Shown piece after piece: positions 35,662 to 45,683 of a stretch of 64,000 nucleotides of DNA. A model generated the notes under the pieces. That model saw nothing but the letters and a program-made list of their open reading frames with translations, did no database searches and was not told the DNA's origin. This stretch comes from Gallionella straubiae (GTDB lineage: Bacteria > Pseudomonadota > Gammaproteobacteria > Burkholderiales > Gallionellaceae): the NCBI RefSeq assembly GCF_051257895.1, contig NZ_CP194331.1:2480001-2544000 (forward strand), written 5' to 3'. Position 1 is the stretch's first letter. Each line of letters begins with the position of its first letter. Made by a program: the position numbers and the translations under genes.

Positions 35662-37697
35662 TGGATGTCGCTGCACGCATCGCCCAATTGCGCGCCGAGG
35701 TCGAGCGGCACAATCACGCCTACTACGTGCTCGATGCGCCGATTATTCCCGATGCGGAATACGACCGGCTGTTCCGCGAACTGCAAACCTTCGAAGCACA
35801 GTACCCCGGACTTCTTACTCCCGATTCGCCGACGCGCCGCGTCGGCGGCAAGCCGCTCGATGCGTTCGCGCCGGTGAAGCACGCCGTGCCGATGCTCTCA
35901 ATTCGCACCGAGACCGACATCAGCGATGCGGGCGCAATCGCTTTCGATGCACGGGTGCGCAAGGAACTCGGGCTGGGTGAGAACGATGCGCCGGTCGAAT
36001 ATTCCTGCGAACTGAAATTCGACGGCCTCGCGATCAATCTGCGCTACGAGCGCGGCGTGCTGGTGCAGGCCGCGACGCGCGGCGACGGCGAGACCGGCGA
36101 GGACGTCACGCAGAACGTGCGCACCATCCACTGTATCCCTCTGCATCTCAAGGGTTGCGAGGCCGAGGTGCTGGAAGTGCGCGGCGAGGTGTACATGAGT
36201 CGCCGCGATTTCGAGCGCTACAACGAGAAGCAGCGCGCGCAGGGGCTGACTACGCTGGTGAATCCGCGCAACGGCGCGGCGGGCAGCATCCGCCAGCTCG
36301 ACCCGGCGCTCGCCGCGAAGCGTCCGCTGTCATTCTTCGCCTACGGCCTCGGCGAGGCACAAGGCTGGGCGCTGCCTGCGACGCATGGCGCGGTGCTCGA
36401 TGCGCTCGCGAGGATGGGCGTGCCGGTCAGCGATGAACGCGCGGTGGTGTATGGTGCAAAGGGCTTGGTGGACTTTCATCAACGCGTCGCGGCCAAGCGC
36501 GACAACCTGCCGTTCGATATCGACGGCGTGGTGTACAAGGTCAACCGCCTCGCGCTGCAGGCCGAACTCGGCTTCGTCTCGCGCGAGCCGCGCTGGGCCT
36601 GCGCGCACAAGTATCCTGCCGAGGAACAGATGACCGTAGTGCGCGACATCGACATCCAGGTCGGGCGCACCGGCAAGCTCACGCCGGTCGCCAAGCTGGA
36701 GCCGGTGTTCGTCGGCGGCACGACGGTTTCCAATGCGACGCTGCACAACGAGGATGAGACGCGGCGCAAGGACGTGCGCATCGGCGATACGGTGATCGTG
36801 CGCCGTGCGGGCGATGTGATCCCGGAGGTGGTGGGCGTGGTCATCGACCAGCGCCCGGCAAATGCCGGTGAACCATTTGATTTGTTCAAGCGCCTGCACG
36901 GCAAATGCCCGGTATGCGGCAGCCGCATCGCGCGTGAGGAGGGTGAAGCCGACTGGCACTGCACGGGCGGCCTGTTCTGCCCGGCGCAGCGCAAGCGGGC
37001 GTTGCTGCATTTCGCGGGGCGCGGCGCGATGGACATCGAAGGGCTTGGCTACAAGCTGGTCGATCAGTTGGTGGACAGGGGGATCGTGAACACGCCTGCC
37101 GATATCTACAAGCTGGGCATGAACGCCGTCGCCAACCTGGAGCGCATGGGCGAGAAGTCTGCACTCAACCTGCTCGATGCTATCGAGCAGAGCAAGCGCA
37201 CCACGCTGGCGCGCTTCATCTACGCGCTCGGCATTCTCAATGTCGGTGAGGCGACGGCAAAAGACCTGGCGCAGCACTTCGGCTCGTTGGATAATCTGCT
37301 CGCCGTCGATGCGGATGGCCTGCAGCAGGTACGTGATGTCGGGCCGGTGGTCGCGCAGAGTATCGTGGATTTTCTGGCGGAGGCGCACAACCGTGAAGTC
37401 ATCGCGCAGTTGCGCGCCAGCGGTTTGCACTGGCCGGAGCATGAGCGGCGCAAGATGGCGGAGTTGCCCTTCAGCGGCAAGACCTTCGTACTGACCGGCA
37501 CGCTGGGCAGCATGGCGCGCGACGAGGCCAAGGAAAAACTCGAGGCGCTCGGCGCGAAGGTGGCGGGCTCGGTGTCGAAGAAGACCGATTACGTGGTGGC
37601 GGGTGCTGAGGCGGGCGGCAAGCTGGACAAGGCGCGCGAGCTGGGGGTGGCGGTGCTGGATGAGCCGCAGTTTTTGGCGTTATTGGAGAGCACATGA
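35661..37697 (+). CDS. ligA: NAD-dependent DNA ligase LigA
   Basis: Replicative DNA ligase. The adenylation Lys is K119 in CELKFDGLAIN; other motifs are GDGETGEDVTQNVRTI, DGVVYKVN and VGRTGKLTPVAKLEPV. The four-Cys zinc finger (CPVCGSRI, WHCTGGLFCPAQ), helix-hairpin-helix repeats (ALGILNVGEATAKDLAQHF) and a C-terminal BRCT domain (PFSGKTFVLTGTLGSMARDE) are all present. At 678 residues it is complete. It overlaps zipA and galU. Confidence 0.97.
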   Translation: MDVAARIAQLRAEVERHNHAYYVLDAPIIPDAEYDRLFRELQTFEAQYPGLLTPDSPTRRVGGKPLDAFAPVKHAVPMLSIRTETDISDAGAIAFDARVRKELGLGENDAPVEYSCELKFDGLAINLRYERGVLVQAATRGDGETGEDVTQNVRTIHCIPLHLKGCEAEVLEVRGEVYMSRRDFERYNEKQRAQGLTTLVNPRNGAAGSIRQLDPALAAKRPLSFFAYGLGEAQGWALPATHGAVLDALARMGVPVSDERAVVYGAKGLVDFHQRVAAKRDNLPFDIDGVVYKVNRLALQAELGFVSREPRWACAHKYPAEEQMTVVRDIDIQVGRTGKLTPVAKLEPVFVGGTTVSNATLHNEDETRRKDVRIGDTVIVRRAGDVIPEVVGVVIDQRPANAGEPFDLFKRLHGKCPVCGSRIAREEGEADWHCTGGLFCPAQRKRALLHFAGRGAMDIEGLGYKLVDQLVDRGIVNTPADIYKLGMNAVANLERMGEKSALNLLDAIEQSKRTTLARFIYALGILNVGEATAKDLAQHFGSLDNLLAVDADGLQQVRDVGPVVAQSIVDFLAEAHNREVIAQLRASGLHWPEHERRKMAELPFSGKTFVLTGTLGSMARDEAKEKLEALGAKVAGSVSKKTDYVVAGAEAGGKLDKARELGVAVLDEPQFLALLEST

Positions 37698-38560
37698 AAA
37701 AAATTACCAAGGCGGTGTTCCCCGTCGCCGGCATGGGCAGCCGTTTCCTGCCGGCCACCAAGGCCAGCCCCAAGGAGATGATGCCTATCGTGGACAAGCC
37801 GCTGATCCAGTATGCGGTGGAGGAGGCGGTGGCGGCGGGCATCACCGACATGGTGTTCATCACCGGGCGCAACAAGCGCGCGATCGAGGACCATTTCGAC
37901 AAGGCCTACGAGCTGGAGGCAGAGCTGGAGATGCGCGGCAAGGAGGAGCTGCTGCGCCTGGTGCGCGAGGTGATACCCGCACACATCAACTGCATTTATA
38001 TCCGCCAGGCCGAGGCGTTGGGTTTGGGGCACGCGGTGCTGTGCGCGCAACCGGTGGTGCAGGACGAGCCGTTTGCGGTGATTCTCGCGGACGACCTGAT
38101 CGACGGCGACACGCCCATCGTCAGCCAGATGGTGGAGGTGTTCGGGCAGCATCAGTGTTCCATCCTCGGGGTGCAGGACGTGCCGCGCGAGCAGACCCGA
38201 AGCTACGGCATCGTCGCGGCCACTCCGCTGGGGCCGGACATCGAAGAGGTGCACTCCATCGTCGAAAAACCCAAACCGGAAGACGCCCCTTCGACGCTGG
38301 CCGTAGTGGGGCGCTACATCCTCACGCCGCGCATCTTCCATCACCTGCAACAAGTGCAGGCCGGGGCGGGCGGGGAGATCCAGCTCACCGACGGCATCGC
38401 CGCGCTGATGCGCGAAGAGAAGATGCTTGCCTACCGCTTCAAGGGTATCCGCTACGACTGCGGCTCGAAGCTCGGCTATCTGCAGGCGACCGTGGCATTG
38501 GGATTGAGGCATCCGGAAGTGCGCGACGAATTTGCAGCTTATCTGGACAGTTTGAAATGA
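37694..38560 (+). CDS. galU: UTP-glucose-1-phosphate uridylyltransferase GalU
   Basis: Makes UDP-glucose for LPS, exopolysaccharide and other glycosylations. The nucleotide-binding motif AVFPVAGMGSRFLPATKASP and KEMMPIVDKPLIQYAVEEA mark the family; FAVILADDLID, FKGIRYDCGSKLGYLQA and GIVEKP-like sequence (HSIVEKPKPEDAPS) are also conserved. There are 288 residues. ATG 37694 overlaps ligA by four bases. Confidence 0.97.
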   Translation: MKKITKAVFPVAGMGSRFLPATKASPKEMMPIVDKPLIQYAVEEAVAAGITDMVFITGRNKRAIEDHFDKAYELEAELEMRGKEELLRLVREVIPAHINCIYIRQAEALGLGHAVLCAQPVVQDEPFAVILADDLIDGDTPIVSQMVEVFGQHQCSILGVQDVPREQTRSYGIVAATPLGPDIEEVHSIVEKPKPEDAPSTLAVVGRYILTPRIFHHLQQVQAGAGGEIQLTDGIAALMREEKMLAYRFKGIRYDCGSKLGYLQATVALGLRHPEVRDEFAAYLDSLK

Positions 38561-39105
38561 CCATCCCGGCTCAGCGCGCCCGCGACATCCTGCAACAGGC
38601 CGAATTGCTGTATCCGGCTGAGCAGGTGCAGGCGGCGCTGCACCGGGTTGCGCGGCAGATCAATGCCGCGCTGGCGGAGACGCATCCGCTGGTGCTGTCG
38701 GTGATGGGCGGTGCGGTGGTGTTTACCGGGCAGCTGCTGCCGCTGCTCGATTTTCCGCTGGATTTCGATTACGTGCATGCGTCGCGCTACGGCGATGCGA
38801 CGCAGGGCGGAAAAATATGCTGGAAAGTCGAGCCGTGCGAGAGGGTGCGCGGCCGCACGGTGCTGGTGCTGGACGACATTCTCGATGAAGGCCATACTCT
38901 GGATGCGCTGCGCCGGCGCGTGATGGAGCTGGGCGTGGGCAAGTTCTACAGCGCGGTGCTCGCCGACAAGCGGCATGGCAGGGACAAGCCGATCCATGCC
39001 GATTTTGTGGGGATAGAGGTGCCGGACAGTTTCGTGTTCGGCTACGGCATGGATATCGAAGGGGCATGGCGCAACCTGCCCGCCATTTATGCAGTGAAGG
39101 AGTAA
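38557..39105 (+). CDS. hpt: Hypoxanthine/guanine phosphoribosyltransferase
   Basis: Purine salvage enzyme that adds phosphoribose from PRPP to hypoxanthine or guanine. The PRPP-binding motif is VLVLDDILDEGHTLDAL, and the earlier loop VLSVMGGAVVFTGQLL and the dimer Lys region SAVLADKRHGR are present. There are 182 residues. ATG 38557 overlaps galU. The next gene, a methylthioinosine phosphorylase, yields hypoxanthine, so the pair may act in one salvage route. Confidence 0.9.
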   Translation: MTIPAQRARDILQQAELLYPAEQVQAALHRVARQINAALAETHPLVLSVMGGAVVFTGQLLPLLDFPLDFDYVHASRYGDATQGGKICWKVEPCERVRGRTVLVLDDILDEGHTLDALRRRVMELGVGKFYSAVLADKRHGRDKPIHADFVGIEVPDSFVFGYGMDIEGAWRNLPAIYAVKE

Positions 39106-39120
39106 GAGAATGAAAACCTC

Positions 39121-39243
39121 AAAAAATCGTAGCGAGCGGTTCGAGAGCAAGGCGCGCGGCGCGCAGCGACAGAGACATACCGAGTGGGTAGGCGACGAGC
39201 GAGCACCGTGCAACGCCGCTATCAAATCGCGCAGTAGATTTTT
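39121..39243. repeat. 123-bp structured element, family A copy 1
   Basis: It has A5/T5 ends and internal blocks GCAAGGCGCGCGG, CGCAGCGAC, GCGAGCACCG and GCAACGCCGC. The reverse complement of the element at 55830-55950 has the same blocks in the same order and spacing. It sits directly before mtnP. A 48-codon reading frame (39110-39256) crosses it but is not supported as a gene. Confidence 0.65.
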
Positions 39244-39255
39244 GGAGGTTTTCTA

Positions 39256-40002
39256 ATGTTGGCAATCATTGGCGGTCGCGGCCTCACCGAACTCGCGAGC
39301 CTGAAAATCACCCACCGTCAGGTTATGCGCACGCCCTACGGCGAGCCTTCCGGCGCGTTCCTGTTCGGCATACTGAACGAGCACGAGGTGATCTTCCTCG
39401 CGCGCCACGGCTATGGCCACACCATCCCGCCGCACCTCGTGAACTATCGCGCCAATTTGTGGGCGCTGCGCGAGCAGGGCGTAACCAACGTCATCTCGGT
39501 TGCGACGGTGGGCGGCATCCGCGCCGACCTTGCGCCGGGCACCATCGCCGTGCCGGACCAGATCATCGACTACACCCACGGGCGCGATGCCACCTTCTAC
39601 GATACGCGCGACCAGAACTACGCCAACGCGAATTTCACCCTGCCCTATTGCCCGGAATTGCGCGGCCGCATCCTGCGCGGCGCGGCCATGGTGCAGCAAC
39701 CCTGCGTGGACGGCGGCGTGTATGCCGCGACGCAGGGGCCGCGCCTCGACAGCATCGCGGAGATCAACCGCTACGAGCGCGACGGCGCGGACATGGTCGG
39801 CATGACCGGCATGCCGGAGACCGCGCTGGCGATGGAGCTGGAACTGAATTACGCCATCATCGCCGTGGCCGTGAATTATGCTGCGGGGCGCGGCGACAAC
39901 CTGCGTGGCGTCAACATGGAGCAGGTCAACGCCACCGCCGGCGCGGCGATGGAGCGGGTGCGCAGCATCCTCGAATGCGTGGTGACATGCAATGGCGATT
40001 AG
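39256..40002 (+). CDS. S-methyl-5'-thioinosine phosphorylase (MTAP/PNP family)
   Basis: Phosphorolysis of methylthioinosine (or methylthioadenosine) from polyamine and methionine salvage. Family segments are LARHGYGHTIPPHLVNYRAN, VATVGGIRADLAPG, DYTHGRDATFYD, GVYAATQGPRLDSIAEI and GADMVGMTGMPETALA. Asn-rich NYAAGRG near the end resembles bacterial MTIP rather than eukaryotic MTAP. The N-terminal phosphate loop reads IIGGRGLTEL where relatives usually have GGTG, a notable change. There are 248 residues. GGAGG supplied by the preceding element is the ribosome-binding site. It follows hpt and overlaps def. Confidence 0.88.
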   Translation: MLAIIGGRGLTELASLKITHRQVMRTPYGEPSGAFLFGILNEHEVIFLARHGYGHTIPPHLVNYRANLWALREQGVTNVISVATVGGIRADLAPGTIAVPDQIIDYTHGRDATFYDTRDQNYANANFTLPYCPELRGRILRGAAMVQQPCVDGGVYAATQGPRLDSIAEINRYERDGADMVGMTGMPETALAMELELNYAIIAVAVNYAAGRGDNLRGVNMEQVNATAGAAMERVRSILECVVTCNGD

Positions 40003-40522
40003 GCCGGTGCTGCGCATGGGCGACGCGCGTCTCTTGAGGCGCGCCGAGCCGGTCCAGAACTTCGGCGAAGAGATGCGCGCCCTGCTGCAGGACATGCGCG
40101 ACACCATGCAGGCACAGAACGGTGTGGGGCTGGCCGCGCCGCAGATCGGCGTGAACCTGCGCGTGGTGATCTTCGGCGTAGAGAAGAGTTCGCGCTACCC
40201 CGAGGCGGAGGCGGTGCCGGAAACCGTGCTCATCAACCCGTCCATCATGGTGCTGGATGAAGCCATCGAGGAAGCATGGGAAGGCTGCCTGAGCCTGCCC
40301 GGCCTGCGCGGGCTCGTGCCGCGCTTCCGGGACATCCGCTACAAGGGGTATGATGAACAGGGGGCGCCGGTTGAAAGAACGGCGAGCGGATTCCATGCGC
40401 GCGTCATGCAGCACGAGTGCGATCATCTGGATGGGATTCTCTATCCGATGCGCATCCGCGATCTCGGCAAATTCGGCTTCACTGAAGAACTGTTTCCAGG
40501 ACAGGCATTGCAGGACGAGTAA
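39992..40522 (+). CDS. def: Peptide deformylase
   Basis: Metalloenzyme that removes the N-formyl group from nascent proteins. All three motifs are present: GVGLAAPQIG, EGCLSLPGL with the metal Cys, and QHECDHLDG with the metal His pair and catalytic Glu. There are 176 residues. The start overlaps the preceding phosphorylase by eleven bases. It is unlinked to fmt here. Confidence 0.96.
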   Translation: MAIRPVLRMGDARLLRRAEPVQNFGEEMRALLQDMRDTMQAQNGVGLAAPQIGVNLRVVIFGVEKSSRYPEAEAVPETVLINPSIMVLDEAIEEAWEGCLSLPGLRGLVPRFRDIRYKGYDEQGAPVERTASGFHARVMQHECDHLDGILYPMRIRDLGKFGFTEELFPGQALQDE

Positions 40523-40544
40523 CGAGGTGCCGAGGAGCCCCAGT

Positions 40545-40680
40545 TAGGGAACCTCTGAATAAGTCCGTTCGCCCTGAGCTTGTCGAAGGGCATGTGAGTT
40601 ACACATTAATTGATAGTTGCCTCCGTTCATGGTTCGACAAGCTCACCACGAACGGAGGATTTATTCAGAAGTTCCTTAGG
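40545..40680. repeat. Long imperfect inverted repeat between def and acnA
   Basis: Arms of nearly 50 bases: the left reads TTAGGGAACCTCTGAATAA, then CCGTTCGCCCTGAGCTTGTC; the right is its near-complement ending TTATTCAGAAGTTCCTTAGG at 40680. The inner motif is also present once near 10258 after murA. The 40-base centre is A+T-rich. It looks like a MITE/BIME-type element. Confidence 0.75.
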
Positions 40681-40721
40681 TATTTTGTAGTCACGCATTC
40701 CACCAACACGGAGGTTCTGTC

Positions 40722-43565
<2,844 letters not shown>

Positions 43566-43578
43566 AGACAGTAAACAT

Positions 43579-43609
43579 GTAGGGTGGGCACGTTTTTGTG
43601 CCCACGCGG
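43579..43609. repeat. REP hairpin upstream of the transposase
   Basis: GTAGGGTGGGCAC followed by a T-loop and GTGCCCACGCGG: an 8-bp stem 43584-43591 with 43598-43605. It is the same motif as the pair at 8912-8983. Confidence 0.88.
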
Positions 43610-43633
43610 TTCCGTTATTCAGGACAAACAACC

Positions 43634-44176
43634 ATGTCACGTTACCGCCGTGCAACGGCTGCAGGCGCAAGCTATTTTTTCACGGCGGTCGCTTACCGGC
43701 GGCAGCCGATCCTGTGCGACGAAGCGATTCGCGATGCATTGCGCACTGCGATTGAAACGGTGCGGATAAAGCGCCCTTTCGCCATCGATGCATGGGTATT
43801 GCTGCCAGACCATTTGCATTGCGTGTGGACATTGCCCGAGGGCGATGCCGATTTTTCGACCCGTTGGATGATAATAAAGCGGGCGGTTTCTTTGGTATGC
43901 AGAGAAGATTATCGCCGCGCGGACTGGGTGACTGCTTCAAAGCTCAGACACCGCGAATCGACGATCTGGCAACGGCGATTCTGGGAGCATCAAATTCGCG
44001 ATGATGATGATTTTGCCCGCCATGTCGATTACATTCACTTCAACCCGGTCAGACACGGGCATGCGAAACAGGTAGCCGATTGGCCTTATTCGACATTCCA
44101 CCGCTATGTGAGTGACGGGGTATATGCGCATGACTGGGCGGGCGAGGTGGATTGCGTGGTGCCGGGATATGATTGA
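43634..44176 (+). CDS. REP-associated tyrosine transposase (RAYT)
   Basis: Single-strand Y1-type (HUH) transposase related to IS200/IS605, thought to spread REP sequences. The metal-binding HUH motif is in LLPDHLHCVWTLP and the nucleophile Tyr in ARHVDYIHFNPVRHG, with WPYSTFHRY conserved after it. The 180-residue frame is intact, so it may be active. ATG 43634 gives MSRYRRAT; an in-frame GTG at 43598 lies inside the REP. It lies between acnA and fumC and is bracketed by REP hairpins at 43579, 44183 and 44235. Confidence 0.93.
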   Translation: MSRYRRATAAGASYFFTAVAYRRQPILCDEAIRDALRTAIETVRIKRPFAIDAWVLLPDHLHCVWTLPEGDADFSTRWMIIKRAVSLVCREDYRRADWVTASKLRHRESTIWQRRFWEHQIRDDDDFARHVDYIHFNPVRHGHAKQVADWPYSTFHRYVSDGVYAHDWAGEVDCVVPGYD

Positions 44177-44182
44177 CGCTGT

Positions 44183-44265
44183 CCGCGTGGGCACAGAGTG
44201 CCCACCCTACCCTTTGCCTGTACCAAAATAACAATGTAGGGTGGGCATGTTTTTATGCCCACGCG
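44183..44265. repeat. Two REP hairpins downstream of the transposase
   Basis: The first unit (GTGGGCAC at 44187-44194 with GTGCCCAC at 44198-44205, then CCTACC) is inverted relative to the upstream REP. The second (44236-44265, GTGGGCAT/ATGCCCAC) is in the same orientation as the upstream REP. Together with the copy at 43579 they form a BIME-like arrangement. The last unit ends 23 bases before fumC. Confidence 0.88.
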
Positions 44266-44288
44266 GATTTTTCCCATAGGAGGAAATC

Positions 44289-45683
44289 ATGGCCACCAGA
44301 ACCGAGCACGATTCCTTCGGCGGCATCGAAGTGCCCGCCGAGCGCCTCTGGGGCGCGCAGACGCAGCGCTCGCTGCGGTACTTCCACATCTCGACCGAGC
44401 GCATGCCGCAGGAGCTTATCCTCGCGCTCGCCGCGGTGAAGCGCGCCTGCGCGCTGGTCAATCGCGACCTCGGGCTGCTGGGCGAGGAGAAGACGACCGC
44501 CATCGTGCAGGCGGCCGACGAGGTGCTCGCGGGCAAGTATGACCAGGAGTTTCCGCTGTCGGTATGGCAGACCGGCTCGGGCACGCAGTGCAACATGAAC
44601 ATGAACGAGGTGCTCGCCAACCGCGCCTCTGAGTTGCTCGGCGGCACGCGCGGCGCGGGCCGCCTCGTGCATCCCAATGATGAAATCAATCTCGGCCAGT
44701 CGTCCAACGATATCTTCCCCACCGCTATGCATGTCGCGGCGGCCAGCGGCATCATCCGCCGGCTGCTTCCGGCGCTGCGCACGCTGCGCACGACGCTGGA
44801 GAAAAAATCCGCCGCATTCGGCGACATCGTCAAGATCGGCCGCACCCATCTGCAGGATGCGACACCGCTGACGCTGGGGCAGGAGTTCTCCGGTTATGCG
44901 GCGCAACTGCAGCACGCGGAAGCGGCGATCCTCGAAGGGATGACGCCGCTATGCCAGCTGGCCGCCGGCGGCACCGCGGTCGGCACCGGGCTCAACACCC
45001 ATGCCGAATTCGGCACGCGCGTCGCCACCGAACTGGTGCGCGGCATCGGCCTGCCGTTCCGGAGCGCGCCCAACAAGTTTGCCGCGCTCGCCGCGCACGA
45101 CGAACTGGTTGCGGCGCACGGTGCGCTCAAGACGCTCGCCGTCGCGCTGATGAAGATCGCCAACGACGTGCGCTGGCTCGCTTCCGGCCCGCGCTCCGGC
45201 CTGGGCGAGATCAGCATCCCGGAGAACGAACCGGGCAGCTCGATCATGCCGGGCAAGGTGAACCCGACGCAGTGCGAGGCGCTGACCATGCTGTGCTGCC
45301 AGGTGTTGGGCAACGATGTCGCGATCAGCATCGGCGGCGCGTCGGGCAATTTCGAGCTGAATGTATACAAGCCGCTCATAGCGCACAACTTCCTGCAGAG
45401 CGTGCGCCTGCTAGCCGACGGCATGCTGAGCTTCGAGGAGCATTGCGTGCGCGGCATCGAGGCCAACGAGGTGCGCATTGCGGAACTACTGGAACGCTCG
45501 CTGATGCTGGTGACCGCGCTGGCCCCGCATATCGGCTACGACCGCGCCGCCGAGATCGCCAAACGCGCGCATCGCGATGGTACCTCGCTGAAGCAGGCGG
45601 CGCTGGCCTTGGGTTATGTCACTGAAGCCGACTTCGACCGCTGGGTACGTCCGGCGGATATGGTGCATCCCCAAAAAGCATGA
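44289..45683 (+). CDS. fumC: Class II fumarase FumC
   Basis: Iron-independent fumarate hydratase of the TCA cycle. The superfamily signature GSSIMPGKVNPTQCEAL is present, as are GSGTQCNMNMNEVLANRA, HPNDEINLGQSSNDIFPTAM and GRTHLQDATPLTLGQEFSGY. At 464 residues it is complete. GGAGG lies six bases before the ATG. It overlaps the downstream sensor kinase by four bases, so the two may be coupled. Confidence 0.96.
   Translation: MATRTEHDSFGGIEVPAERLWGAQTQRSLRYFHISTERMPQELILALAAVKRACALVNRDLGLLGEEKTTAIVQAADEVLAGKYDQEFPLSVWQTGSGTQCNMNMNEVLANRASELLGGTRGAGRLVHPNDEINLGQSSNDIFPTAMHVAAASGIIRRLLPALRTLRTTLEKKSAAFGDIVKIGRTHLQDATPLTLGQEFSGYAAQLQHAEAAILEGMTPLCQLAAGGTAVGTGLNTHAEFGTRVATELVRGIGLPFRSAPNKFAALAAHDELVAAHGALKTLAVALMKIANDVRWLASGPRSGLGEISIPENEPGSSIMPGKVNPTQCEALTMLCCQVLGNDVAISIGGASGNFELNVYKPLIAHNFLQSVRLLADGMLSFEEHCVRGIEANEVRIAELLERSLMLVTALAPHIGYDRAAEIAKRAHRDGTSLKQAALALGYVTEADFDRWVRPADMVHPQKA

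Noticed and set aside
37603..39105. A single 500-codon frame spanning ligA end, galU and hpt
   Set aside because: Only its 3' part (38557-39105, hpt) is coding; upstream it runs out of frame through ligA and galU.
39110..39256. A 48-codon frame overlapping the mtnP-type gene start
   Set aside because: It is almost wholly the translation of a structured repeat whose relative at 55.8 kb has no corresponding frame.
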